Assembly (NCBI GenBank): GCA_025059535.1
Contig: JANXCX010000024.1
Coordinates: forward strand, 149,425 to 213,424
Direction: 5' to 3'
Length of the DNA: 64,000 nt
From: Bacteroidia bacterium
Lineage (GTDB): Bacteria > Bacteroidota > Bacteroidia > SpSt-205
Position 1 is the stretch's first letter. Each line of letters starts with the position of its first letter. The notes beneath the pieces were generated by a model. It did no database searches. It worked only from the letters and a program-made list of their open reading frames with translations, and was not told the origin of the DNA. A program made the position numbers and the translations under genes. Positions 1-7,731 of this stretch are shown piece after piece.

Positions 1-975
1 AATGTTATGAATCCCCCGGCCAAAGCCGCCACCTATCCAAGCCACATGGCCATAGGCATAGAGATAACCCAGCATTCCTGTCGTGTCCAGAATCAAGGTA
101 TCGGCAAAATCCCAAGACTCGTGCGTGTATTGCGCACAGCGGACTGGCCATATTCTCCGGATAAATTCAATCTGGCGCGCCGAAACCTCATGCGGCACTA
201 AAATCCACCGAATAGAATAACCCCGAAGGAATTCATACGCTTGGGCTAGGAAGCGTACATCCGCTTCCCACACACTGCCGCCGATGATGCAGAATTTATC
301 GCCTATCCAGTTTTGAATGCCGGAAATAGGCAGCCAGTTCTCAGCCAGCTGACGCACCCGTATGAGTCGACTGTCGCCGGTGAGGGTGCTTTGAATAAAG
401 CCCGCCGTGCTTAGCTTGACCCAATCGGCCTGCGTCTGAACGAAGATATGCGTCATGTAGCGCAGGAGCTTTTTTTTCCACCACCAGCGCAGGCCGTGGA
501 GCGGCTCTACATGCGCACTGAGCAGGTACATTGGGCAGTTATGCACATAAAGCTGGTGAAGGAGGTTAGGCCAAAGGTCGTATTTGACGAAGAAGACGGC
601 TTGCGGCCGAAGGAGACGCACCCAGCGGCGCATCACCCAGGGCAGATCCAACGGTAAGGGCCCTATCCAGTCGGCCTGAGGATAAGTCTGAGAGGTATAA
701 CGCTCCCAGCCCGAAGGCGAAAAAAACGTAACCACCAGAAAGGGCCGCTGAGACAGCTTAGTTAGGAGATATTCCATTATCACGCGCCCCTGCTCAAATT
801 CGCCTACCGAGGCGCAGTGCAACCAGAGTACCTTGCGCTTAGGTGGGGGTAGAGGGGGAGGGGTACGCCGGGCCTGCCACCACCGCCGCAGCTTATCATG
901 AAACAAACTCGCCAGCGGCACTATCGGTAGAGCTAGAAGCCAGCCCAGCGTATAGAGAAATCGCCAAAAGCTCAT
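1..975 (-). CDS. waaA: 3-deoxy-D-manno-octulosonic acid (Kdo) transferase, 3' end outside window
   Basis: Transfers Kdo from CMP-Kdo to lipid A at the inner membrane. I translated the minus strand from ATG 975 and it stays open to base 1, so the C-terminus is missing. The N-terminus has a membrane anchor (MSFWRFLYTLGWLL), then the family's HCASVGEFEQ motif near residue 55, VKYDLWPNLL, an LSAH stretch, GDSRL, and GGGFGRGIHN near the window edge. This is the usual order in WaaA/KdtA (GT30). The ATG overlaps the TGA of the upstream outer-membrane gene (ATGA), so the two are probably co-translated. About 325 residues are visible of roughly 400-430 in the family. The assignment rests on motifs; mono- or bifunctionality cannot be told. 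Confidence 0.93.
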   Translation of the reverse strand, partial: MSFWRFLYTLGWLLALPIVPLASLFHDKLRRWWQARRTPPPLPPPKRKVLWLHCASVGEFEQGRVIMEYLLTKLSQRPFLVVTFFSPSGWERYTSQTYPQADWIGPLPLDLPWVMRRWVRLLRPQAVFFVKYDLWPNLLHQLYVHNCPMYLLSAHVEPLHGLRWWWKKKLLRYMTHIFVQTQADWVKLSTAGFIQSTLTGDSRLIRVRQLAENWLPISGIQNWIGDKFCIIGGSVWEADVRFLAQAYEFLRGYSIRWILVPHEVSARQIEFIRRIWPVRCAQYTHESWDFADTLILDTTGMLGYLYAYGHVAWIGGGFGRGIHNI

Positions 976-1724
976 TCTACCGGCGCTTTTTCATACAGCA
1001 GAAGGCTCCACCCAAAACGGAACCCATACCAGAAATCCCGCCGCAGACGCTCTTCCACGCTGCGCTGATCATACACGTAGTAGCGTAGGCTCCGGGTGAA
1101 AAACTGCCCTGCCTCAAAGGCTAAAAAAAAGTTTATGAGCCCGCGGTTGGCAAAAAACCGGTAGCCGAGGCTCTCCGTAAGCCCCCAGCCGGCGCTTAGG
1201 CGGTCTAGGCCCTTGAGGTATTCTCCTTCCAGCAGGGGGAGTCTATCGCTGCGCGCCTTATCTATAAGAATGCGATGGCGTAGATAGCCTAAGCCAAGTT
1301 CTACAAAAGGCCCGCAATTAGGGTTTTGGCCAGGCCAGCGCAGAAACTGAGCGATATACCCTATGCGGAAGCTCCCCTGCCAGCCCCGCTGACGCAGATT
1401 GGGGCTAAATACCCGCCCATTCTCATCTACAAAAGCTAAACTACCCGTCTGCCAAAAGCTCTGTAGGTGCAAGCCCGCCAGAAAATTCGGCTCTCGGACC
1501 TGGTCCCCAATAAGGCCGCCGCCCTGCAGGAGAAAGTAAAGATTAGCCCGGGTCTTGTACCCTATTTCGCCGCCAACTACGGCCGTATAGCCAAAACGAC
1601 GCGCCAAATCAAGCTGAGGAAAATACCCCCCATAGCCGACAGAGAGAAGGCCAAAGGCAATCACGGAGTCGCGTATGCTCTGCTGCCCCCACACGAGGGC
1701 CAAACCTAAGCCTACTCGCCACAC
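972..1724 (-). CDS. outer-membrane beta-barrel protein, unknown function
   Basis: About 250 residues: a signal peptide (VWRVGLGLALVWG, cleavage near QQ) followed by alternating aromatic/polar strands typical of a small outer-membrane barrel, with repeated Gly-Tyr and Phe endings (e.g. FGYTAVVGGEIGYKT, LGYLRHRI, FWYGFRFGWSLLLYE). I chose the GTG at 1724. The longer TTG at 1742 lies inside a TAnnTTTG promoter box (1747-1740), so it cannot be translated from that promoter. The gene overlaps waaA by 4 bp (ATGA), suggesting an envelope operon, and is divergent from ugd across a shared palindromic promoter. No named family was recognised. Confidence 0.75.
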   Translation of the reverse strand: MWRVGLGLALVWGQQSIRDSVIAFGLLSVGYGGYFPQLDLARRFGYTAVVGGEIGYKTRANLYFLLQGGGLIGDQVREPNFLAGLHLQSFWQTGSLAFVDENGRVFSPNLRQRGWQGSFRIGYIAQFLRWPGQNPNCGPFVELGLGYLRHRILIDKARSDRLPLLEGEYLKGLDRLSAGWGLTESLGYRFFANRGLINFFLAFEAGQFFTRSLRYYVYDQRSVEERLRRDFWYGFRFGWSLLLYEKAPVE

Positions 1725-1729
1725 CAGCG

Positions 1730-1747
1730 TACTTTTGCGCAAAGGTA
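1730..1747. promoter_or_regulatory. divergent, near-palindromic promoter pair (ugd / outer-membrane gene)
   Basis: Two Bacteroidota -7 boxes face away from each other, only 2 bp apart: TACTTTTG on plus (1730-1737, toward ugd at 1751) and TACCTTTG on minus (1747-1740, toward the GTG at 1724). The 18-bp block is a palindrome except for one symmetric position. RNA polymerase can probably occupy only one direction at a time. Confidence 0.65.
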
Positions 1748-1750
1748 CAT

Positions 1751-3109
1751 ATGCAAATCGCTGTCATAGGTGTAGGATATGTAGGCTTAGTTACGGCTGC
1801 GGGCCTAGCGGAATCGGGCAATCGCGTGATAGGATATGATATAGACGCAGGCAAAATAGCGGTACTCCAGCAGGGCCAATCCCCTATTTACGAGCCGGGC
1901 TTGGAGCGGCTGCTGGCCCATAACCTTCACAACCAGCGGCTCCATTTTACGGCTGACTTAGGCGAGGCCCTCCGAGAAGCTGAGCTAATCTTTTTAGCCC
2001 TACCAACTCCCTCTACAGCCGCTGGCGAAGCGGATTTATCCCACGTTTTTGCGGCGGCTGAGAGCATAGCTTCCACCTTACAAGCCCTGGCGCCAGGTTC
2101 CCTACCCTACCGCATCGTGGTTACTAAGAGTACCGTCCCGGTAGGTACGGCCCGCCAGCTCCAAGCCTTCTTTGAGCAGAGGCTCCCTGGGCAGATTCGG
2201 GTGGCCTCTAACCCCGAATTCCTGCGCGAGGGCTTCGCCGTAGAAGATTTCCTCAAACCTGAGCGGGTCATTATCGGGACACCGGACCCCCAAGTGGCTG
2301 AAACGCTGCGGCGCCTCTACCTGCCCTATACCCGCCAAGGCAACCCCATCTACCTCATGGATTGGGAAAGCGCCGAAATGACTAAATATGCCGCCAACGC
2401 CTTTCTGGCCATGCGTATCAGCTTTATGAATGAACTGGCCCGCCTATGCGAAAAGGTAGGCGCTAATATTGATTGGGTGCGTTTAGGTATGGGAGCCGAT
2501 AGCCGAATTGGCCGGCGCTATCTTTTCGCTGGAGTAGGGTATGGCGGTTCCTGCTTCCCAAAAGATACGCGTGCACTTGCTGCCCTGGCCCAAAAGCACC
2601 ATTTGCGCCTCCAGCTGGTAGAAGCGACTATCGCCATAAACGCCAGCCAACGCGCCTTTTTCCTAGAGAAAATCACTGCCTACTACCGAGGCCATCTTCA
2701 GGGGCGCACATTGGCTGTCTGGGGCGTAGCCTTCAAGCCCGATACGGATGATATTCGGGAGGCTCCCTCGCTGGAGATCCTGGCCCAGCTGAGGGCGCAG
2801 GGGGTAACCCTGCGTGTATATGACCCCGTGGCCTTACCCCGCCTGCGGCAAACCTACCCAGATTGGCCGCTTTTCTACGCTACAGAGGCTTATGAAGCCA
2901 CCCAAGGCGCGGAGGCCCTCCTTATCCTTACCGAGTGGAGCGAATTCCGTCAGCCGGACTGGAAACGCCTCCGCGCCAATCTCCACGCACCGGTAATATT
3001 TGATGGGCGCAATCTGTACGACCCCGCCGAAATGGCCAAACTAGGGTTTGATTACCTTTCCATAGGGCGAGCCCCAGTCTATGCTTACTCTACCGCCGCT
3101 GCCTCCTGA
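1751..3109 (+). CDS. ugd: UDP-glucose 6-dehydrogenase
   Basis: Oxidises UDP-glucose to UDP-glucuronate with two NAD+, a cytoplasmic step for polysaccharide or LPS sugars. The 452 residues show the N-terminal Rossmann motif GVGYVGLVTA (residues 7-16), the STVPVGT segment, the SNPEFLREG motif, the central K/N-containing helix EMTKYAANAFLA, the catalytic cysteine C268 in GYGGSCFPKD, and the C-terminal UDP-binding domain with GVAFKPDTDDIREAPS. Length is normal. A -7 box lies at 1730-1737, 13 nt before ATG. The next gene starts inside its last 29 bp, indicating an operon. The neighbouring waaA also serves surface glycans. Confidence 0.97.
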   Translation: MQIAVIGVGYVGLVTAAGLAESGNRVIGYDIDAGKIAVLQQGQSPIYEPGLERLLAHNLHNQRLHFTADLGEALREAELIFLALPTPSTAAGEADLSHVFAAAESIASTLQALAPGSLPYRIVVTKSTVPVGTARQLQAFFEQRLPGQIRVASNPEFLREGFAVEDFLKPERVIIGTPDPQVAETLRRLYLPYTRQGNPIYLMDWESAEMTKYAANAFLAMRISFMNELARLCEKVGANIDWVRLGMGADSRIGRRYLFAGVGYGGSCFPKDTRALAALAQKHHLRLQLVEATIAINASQRAFFLEKITAYYRGHLQGRTLAVWGVAFKPDTDDIREAPSLEILAQLRAQGVTLRVYDPVALPRLRQTYPDWPLFYATEAYEATQGAEALLILTEWSEFRQPDWKRLRANLHAPVIFDGRNLYDPAEMAKLGFDYLSIGRAPVYAYSTAAAS

Positions 3110-3623
3110 GAGCCTTGTGTGGCGTAGCCCCGAGCTACCGCCGCCAACCCCTCTTTTGCTTATAGACCCAGTGAATCCCGAGACAGGAGACGTGTTTGAG
3201 GAGCTTGAGCTCTTTGCCTTTCGCTTAAAGCGCACCTATCCCGAAACCCGCTTAGGGCTCCATCTAACTTACTGGATAGGCGGGCTAGCCTATGGCGAAG
3301 CGTGGGGCGTTGATTTCCTTCTAATCCATGCAGAAGTGTTTCAGAGGCTGCATGGGTTTTTGCCTGATGGCCCTTGGGTAGCAGCGATAGACGGATGGAG
3401 TCCTCCGGCGCCGTGGCACCTTTTGGCCCGAAGCTATGCTCCCGAGGCGACCCAACTGAGCTATGTCAATCGGTATTTAGCCCAGCTTAGCGGCTTTCGG
3501 CGCCGCCTGCCCGACCTAAGGCCAGAAGCCAGTACGCTTTTCCGCACGGTTACTTCTAGAGGGGCATATCACCATTTCAGCCTTTCAGAGCTTCAGGCCC
3601 ATGTGGCTACTCTACGGGGCTAA
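3081..3623 (+). CDS. hypothetical protein overlapping both neighbours
   Basis: 180 residues, soluble, no signal peptide or membrane segment. The start overlaps the end of ugd by 29 bp and the end overlaps the next gene by 23 bp; such tight packing favours a real, co-translated gene. It is rich in Leu, Pro and Arg, with recognisable blocks such as LLLIDPVNPETGDVFEELEL, YWIGGLAYGEAWGVDFLLIH and GPWVAAIDGWSPPAPW. The middle block vaguely recalls glycosyltransferase acceptor regions, but there is no DxD or nucleotide-sugar motif, so I assign no function. It may belong with the UDP-sugar pathway by position only. Confidence 0.7.
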   Translation: MLTLPPLPPESLVWRSPELPPPTPLLLIDPVNPETGDVFEELELFAFRLKRTYPETRLGLHLTYWIGGLAYGEAWGVDFLLIHAEVFQRLHGFLPDGPWVAAIDGWSPPAPWHLLARSYAPEATQLSYVNRYLAQLSGFRRRLPDLRPEASTLFRTVTSRGAYHHFSLSELQAHVATLRG

Positions 3624-4650
3624 TGGCACTACGGGCCGCTTGGTACTGCGGGTTTGGCGGGCGCATTTTCCCGACCTTCCGCCGCCACTTCTGGGCGGAC
3701 GCCGCGAGACCGAACTGCGCGCGCTGGCCCAAGCCTACGGCCTAAGCTATCAGGCCTTTCCCCTAACCACCCTCCAAAACCTTGAGCTGCCTAAGGAGAT
3801 TCGGCTTATTGCTAACCTAGCCGGCCCCTATCGCTATACTAGCGAACCTTGGCTAAAATACTGTCTCCAGCAGGGTCGGGACTACCTAGACATCTGTGGC
3901 GAGTGGCCCGTATTTGCCCAGCTCTACGCGGCGGCGGAGGAGTATGCCCAAAAGGGCCTAGCGGTAATTACAGGGGCAGGTTATGATACAGTAGCGGGTG
4001 AAACGGCTCTAACGCTTTTTCGGGCGCGCTACCCGCAAGCCCAGGACCTACGCCTGGCCATCTATGCGGAAGGCGGCTTTTCGGCCGGTACGGCGCGCGC
4101 AGCTCTAGGCGTGCTCTCAGCAGGCGAAGTCTACTGGCAGGAAGGTCAGCTCCAGCCGGGTCCTACCCAAACCTGCCAATACCGTTTACCCGATGGGCGC
4201 ACGCGTACCTTCCGCTCTGCCCCCCTGGCAGAACTGATTACCTATCCGGCTTGGAATCCCGAACTGCGCACGCTACGCACTTACGTAGGGCTTCCCCCTA
4301 AACTTCAGCGGTGGCAGGGCGTCGTACAATGGCTTAGTAAGCAGGCCATAGTTCAGGCTTTGATAGGCTGGCTGCTAGAGCAGTACCGTACGACCTTGGC
4401 TGATCGGATGACCTTAACAGGCCGCGCCTATGCTATAGCGGATAGCATAGGAGCTCCAGCCTATGGGGTCTTTGAAAGTCCCCAGCCTTACTGGGCTACC
4501 GCTTGGCTGGTGCTGCGCAGCCTCCAGCTTTACCTAAAGGAAGGGGCAGCTGCAGGCGTAGCCAGCGCCTTTGCCCGATGGCAAAAGGCCCTGTGGGAGG
4601 GCCTCCCTACCCAAATCCACTGGCAGCCCAAAACTACCCCTCAAGGATAA
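3601..4650 (+). CDS. saccharopine dehydrogenase-like NAD(P)-binding protein
   Basis: 349 residues. The N-terminus MWLLYGANGTTGRLV is a Rossmann fold of the saccharopine dehydrogenase / trans-acting enoyl reductase type (GATGxTGRL in relatives). It is followed by LIANLAGPYRY, then YLDICGEWPVF and VITGAGYDTVAGE, all in the family order. Relatives include lysine-pathway enzymes and polyketide-linked enoyl reductases, so the substrate is open. It overlaps the upstream unknown gene by 23 bp, so the pair with ugd forms a three-gene operon, and it overlaps the end of convergent prs by 10 bp. Confidence 0.82.
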   Translation: MWLLYGANGTTGRLVLRVWRAHFPDLPPPLLGGRRETELRALAQAYGLSYQAFPLTTLQNLELPKEIRLIANLAGPYRYTSEPWLKYCLQQGRDYLDICGEWPVFAQLYAAAEEYAQKGLAVITGAGYDTVAGETALTLFRARYPQAQDLRLAIYAEGGFSAGTARAALGVLSAGEVYWQEGQLQPGPTQTCQYRLPDGRTRTFRSAPLAELITYPAWNPELRTLRTYVGLPPKLQRWQGVVQWLSKQAIVQALIGWLLEQYRTTLADRMTLTGRAYAIADSIGAPAYGVFESPQPYWATAWLVLRSLQLYLKEGAAAGVASAFARWQKALWEGLPTQIHWQPKTTPQG

Positions 4651-5579
4651 AATAAGGCACTTACCGATTCGTGATGGTGAATATTGTGCAGGGCTTGAGC
4701 GAAGACTTTCGCCACCGAAAGCACGGTAATATTAGGTAGGCTGTGCTTCAAGGGTAGGGTATCCGTAACAATCAGTTCCGCAAGGGCCGATTTAGCTAAG
4801 CGCTCATAGGCAGGCCCTGATAGGACCGCATGTGTGACACAGGCCCGAACGGAAAGGGCCCCCTCCGCTAGGAGGAGGTCCACCGCTCGCAAGAGCGTAC
4901 CCGCCGTATCTACGAGGTCATCCACAATGAGGGCATGTTTCCCTCGTACCTCGCCTATAAGGCGCATGGAATGCACCTGATTAGGCTGGGCGCGATACTT
5001 ATCTACCAAAGCGAGTTCGGCATGGAGGAGGCGGGCGTATTTGCGGGCGCGCGCCGTACCGCCTGCATCGGGTGAAACCACCACCAGCGGAGATAGCTCC
5101 AAGCGCTGCACATAGGGAATATGCACGATAGAGGCTTCTAAATTGTCCAGGGGAATGTCAAAAAAGCCTTGGATTTGGCCGGCATGGAGGTCCATAGTTA
5201 CAATGCGAGAGGCGCCGGCGGCTTGGAGGAGATTAGCGACCAGCTTAGCGCCGATGGAGACACGCCCTTCTTCTTTGCGGTCCTGCCGCGCATAGCCGTA
5301 GTAAGGGATAACCGCCGTGATAGTCTCGGCGGAGGCTCGTCGCGCCGCATCAATCAGAAGAAGGAGTTCCAGAAGATTGTCTGCGGGGGCCGCAGTGGAT
5401 TGGATAATGCACACATGGGCGCCACGCACAGATTCCTCGTACTTAGGCATCATTTCCCCATCGGAGAAACGGTGTAGGGTAAGCTGACCTAGCGGCTGCC
5501 CATAATGCACCGCTACCTTCTCCGCAAAGGCCCGTGAAGCAGAGCCCGCAAATAGCTTTACGGGCGCATTGGGGGACAC
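4641..5579 (-). CDS. prs: ribose-phosphate pyrophosphokinase (PRPP synthetase)
   Basis: Makes PRPP from ribose 5-phosphate and ATP for purine, pyrimidine, His and Trp synthesis. Visible: VKLFAGSAS start region, RFSDGEM, IPYYGYARQDRK flexible-loop motif, TMDLHAGQIQGFF, SPDAGGTARAR and the PRPP-binding VDDLVDTAGT. With the GTG at 5579 the protein is 312 residues, the normal family length. An open frame extends upstream to 5663, but that extension is the tRNA-Gln gene read as protein (SSNGRTADFGSACGG), so it is rejected. Only 5 nt separate the tRNA 3' end from GTG, and no Shine-Dalgarno fits; tRNA and prs are probably one transcript. Confidence 0.95.
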   Translation of the reverse strand: MSPNAPVKLFAGSASRAFAEKVAVHYGQPLGQLTLHRFSDGEMMPKYEESVRGAHVCIIQSTAAPADNLLELLLLIDAARRASAETITAVIPYYGYARQDRKEEGRVSIGAKLVANLLQAAGASRIVTMDLHAGQIQGFFDIPLDNLEASIVHIPYVQRLELSPLVVVSPDAGGTARARKYARLLHAELALVDKYRAQPNQVHSMRLIGEVRGKHALIVDDLVDTAGTLLRAVDLLLAEGALSVRACVTHAVLSGPAYERLAKSALAELIVTDTLPLKHSLPNITVLSVAKVFAQALHNIHHHESVSALFYP

Positions 5580-5584
5580 ACCAG

Positions 5585-5655
5585 TTGCCCGGGGAGGATT
5601 CGAACCCCCACACGCAGACCCAAAATCTGCTGTCCTACCGTTAGACGACCGGGCA
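5585..5655 (-). tRNA. tRNA-Gln (anticodon TTG)
   Basis: 71 nt cloverleaf on the minus strand: acceptor TGCCCGG pairs with CCGGGCA and is followed by discriminator A. The D arm contains AACGGTAGGAC. The anticodon stem GCAGA/TCTGC holds loop TTTTGGG with anticodon TTG (reads CAA). The T arm has GGTTCGAAT. CCA is not encoded. A -7 box TATCTTTG lies 7 nt upstream (5670-5663). Confidence 0.97.
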
Positions 5656-5662
5656 GCGACCA

Positions 5663-5670
5663 CAAAGATA
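5663..5670 (-). promoter_or_regulatory. -7 promoter box for tRNA-Gln/prs
   Basis: TATCTTTG on the minus strand matches the Bacteroidota consensus TAnnTTTG; the tRNA 5' end is 7 nt downstream, where transcription should begin. Confidence 0.7.
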
Positions 5671-5741
5671 CAAACTTTCGCCTAATGCGGCCCTACCCTT
5701 TTTCCCCCACTCAGGCGGCTACCTATTTGGCCCCAACATTC

Positions 5742-5749
5742 TACCTTTG
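5742..5749 (+). promoter_or_regulatory. -7 promoter box for the M23 peptidase gene
   Basis: TACCTTTG, 6 nt before ATG 5756. A TTG reading of the start would begin inside the box (5747), so ATG 5756 is preferred. Confidence 0.65.
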
Positions 5750-5755
5750 CGGGTA

Positions 5756-6577
5756 ATGGGGGTTTTTATTTTACTCCTCAGTCTAGGAGGGTTCGGAAGG
5801 GATAGTAGCAAAGTCTTTGCCTTCTCCCCACGAAAACTCTATGAAGGCTTAGAAAAGCTCTCTGAGCAGTTGCCTAAGATGTGGTGGGATCGCCGGTGCT
5901 TAGCTCCTTTCAGACCCCAGGATATTACGGCGCTGCTTGCGCCTAACCTGCCTATTACTATCAAATTGCAGGCTTCAGAAGAGACGCTATCGTTCGTAGT
6001 GCCTGTACGAGGCGCCCTAAACTCGGGCTTTGGCTTTCGGTGGGGATGGCAATTCCACTATGGCCTAGATATAGACCTTCACTGGGGCGATACGGTCGTA
6101 GCCGCTATGGATGGCGAGGTACGGCTAGCAGGTTACGACCCAGGCGGCTACGGCTACTACTGCGTGATCGCGCACCCAAATGGTTTGGAAACTGTTTATG
6201 GCCATTTTTCTCGCCTCCTTGTAACGCCTGAAACCCAAGTCAAAGCTGGTCAGCCCATCGGCCTGGGCGGAAGCACTGGCCTGAGCACTGGCCCTCATCT
6301 CCACTTTGAAGTACGCTTTCTCGGAGAACCGATAGATGTGAGCGCCCTGATAGATTTTCCTAATGGCCAGCTCTTAGAGCGCGAACTGCACCTGAGCCGG
6401 GAGACCTTTGGGCACCTAAAAACACTTCGGAATGCGGTGTATCACACCGTACGTCCCGGCGAGTGCCTTTCGGTTATAGCCCGCCGTTATCGGGTTTCTG
6501 TAGGGTATTTGTGCCGTTTGAATGGCCTTTCCCCCCGAAGTGTGCTGCGGGTGGGACAGCGCCTCCGCATTCGATGA
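5756..6577 (+). CDS. M23-family peptidoglycan endopeptidase with C-terminal LysM
   Basis: Exported zinc metallopeptidase that should cut peptidoglycan cross-links or act as a divisome/elongation factor. Signal sequence MGVFILLLSLGGFG, a linker, then the lysostaphin-like M23 domain: LNSGFGFRWG, the zinc ligands in HYGLDID, the YGHFSRL segment and HLHFEV (HxH). The last ~45 residues form a LysM peptidoglycan-binding repeat (YHTVRPGECLSVIARRY ... VGQRLRIR). Unlike degenerate M23 proteins such as EnvC, the metal-binding His/Asp/His set is present, so it is probably catalytic. Its TGA overlaps the ATG of pth (ATGA), so both are co-translated. Confidence 0.92.
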   Translation: MGVFILLLSLGGFGRDSSKVFAFSPRKLYEGLEKLSEQLPKMWWDRRCLAPFRPQDITALLAPNLPITIKLQASEETLSFVVPVRGALNSGFGFRWGWQFHYGLDIDLHWGDTVVAAMDGEVRLAGYDPGGYGYYCVIAHPNGLETVYGHFSRLLVTPETQVKAGQPIGLGGSTGLSTGPHLHFEVRFLGEPIDVSALIDFPNGQLLERELHLSRETFGHLKTLRNAVYHTVRPGECLSVIARRYRVSVGYLCRLNGLSPRSVLRVGQRLRIR

Positions 6578-7161
6578 AGCGACGCGCCGTATTTGGCTTG
6601 GGTAATCCAGGGCCTACCTACGCCAAAACACGTCACAATATAGGCTTTCGCGTAGTAGAAGCCTTAGCTCAGCAAATAGGGGCGCCGCCCTTCACCCCCC
6701 AGCGCTATGCTGAAGCTACCCACTGCACCTACCGCAGTATTCAGTGGTATCTTTTCCGCCCTACTACTTACATGAACCTTTCGGGGACTGCCGTAGCCTA
6801 CTGGAAAAACGCTCTACAGCTTAGCCTAGAGGAGCTGGTCGTAGTGCTAGATGAGCTTCAACTCCCTTTAGGCGCGCTACGGCTTTCTCCCCGCGGCTCA
6901 GCCGGCGGCCACAAGGGCTTAGAGCATATCATTGAGCGGCTTGGAACGACCGAATTTCCACGCCTCCGTCTAGGAATAGGAAAAAATTTCCCAAAAGGTC
7001 AGCAGGTAGCCTATGTGCTTTCACCATTCACCCCAGAAGAAGAAAAGATACTTGAAGAGGTCATTCCGCGTGCCGTAGAGTGCCTCTTAGCGTGGGCCCT
7101 GGCAGGGATTGATAGAGCCATGAGCCAGCATAACCGCTCTCTATCCACACCGCCCGCCTAA
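6574..7161 (+). CDS. pth: peptidyl-tRNA hydrolase
   Basis: Releases tRNA from peptidyl-tRNA that falls off ribosomes; essential and cytoplasmic. Starting at ATG 6574 gives 195 residues, the normal size, with FGLGNPGPTYAKTRHNIGF at the start: N11, catalytic H21, then N68 in TYMNLSG, D93 in VVLDEL, and SAGGHKGLEHI, all in standard positions. A longer frame opens at 6463 but adds 37 residues unrelated to Pth. The start overlaps the peptidase stop by 4 bp. Ile is read by ATA in 4 of 9 cases and Val by GTA in 7 of 11, a bias that seems common across the window. Confidence 0.97.
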   Translation: MKRRAVFGLGNPGPTYAKTRHNIGFRVVEALAQQIGAPPFTPQRYAEATHCTYRSIQWYLFRPTTYMNLSGTAVAYWKNALQLSLEELVVVLDELQLPLGALRLSPRGSAGGHKGLEHIIERLGTTEFPRLRLGIGKNFPKGQQVAYVLSPFTPEEEKILEEVIPRAVECLLAWALAGIDRAMSQHNRSLSTPPA

Positions 7162-7236
7162 TCCCCACTTATATTTAGGGCCTTCTTAGTTTTCTTCTTT
7201 TTAGGCTGAATTGGACGGATGAGTGGATTTTAGGGT

Positions 7237-7731
7237 ATGCGCGGGGCATTACTTATAGGTGCGGGGGCGCTGTGGGTAAGTTGTACGGCACGCGCCCGCC
7301 TCCAGCGTACCGAGCTTCGGGTGGTGGAAGTAGCCAAAAGCTACCTGGGCACGCCTTATCGGTATGGCGGCTTAGATCGCCGAGGCCTAGACTGCTCGGG
7401 CTTAGTCTGCCGAGTCTATGAAGAGGGGGCAGGTATGAAGCTGCCACGCACTGCGGATGCCCAGGCTAAAATCGGGCGTCCTGTGGCGCGCCGCGGGCTC
7501 CAGCCGGGCGACTTGGTATTTTTCAAAGAGCCGGGCAGCCGCAAGGTAACGCATGTAGGGATTGTCTCGGCGGTGCAGGGTAGGGAGGTGCATTTTATTC
7601 ATGCTTCCTCTACGCGCGGCGTGCGGGAGGACCGCCTAAATGACCCCCACTGGCAGGCCCGATGGCAAGGCGCCCGTCGCCTCCTTCCGCCATCAAAAGC
7701 CCACGCACAAAGCGGTCGACGGGGAAAGTAA
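7237..7731 (+). CDS. NlpC/P60 cell-wall hydrolase, probable lipoprotein
   Basis: 164 residues. A short N-terminal hydrophobic stretch ends at a cysteine (LWVSC, C16), an imperfect lipobox, so a lipoprotein is likely. The NlpC/P60 papain-like domain follows: C53 in LDCSGLV, H106 in VTHVGIV and H122 in HFIHASS make the Cys-His-His set, with LQPGDLVFF before it. It should cleave a peptide stem bond in peptidoglycan. Its last 122 bp are also the 3' end of the NUDIX gene on the other strand; the catalytic residues lie before the overlap. The 75 bp upstream hold TATATTTA at about 7170, a weak match to the -7 box, and no other gene. Confidence 0.9.
   Translation: MRGALLIGAGALWVSCTARARLQRTELRVVEVAKSYLGTPYRYGGLDRRGLDCSGLVCRVYEEGAGMKLPRTADAQAKIGRPVARRGLQPGDLVFFKEPGSRKVTHVGIVSAVQGREVHFIHASSTRGVREDRLNDPHWQARWQGARRLLPPSKAHAQSGRRGK

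Noticed and set aside
5580-5663. N-terminal extension of prs in the open frame
   Set aside because: It reads through tRNA-Gln and gives the well-known artefact SSNGRTADFGSACGG; the GTG at 5579 gives normal length.
6463-6573. 37-codon upstream extension of pth
   Set aside because: It is the M23 gene read in another frame; Pth homology begins at ATG 6574.
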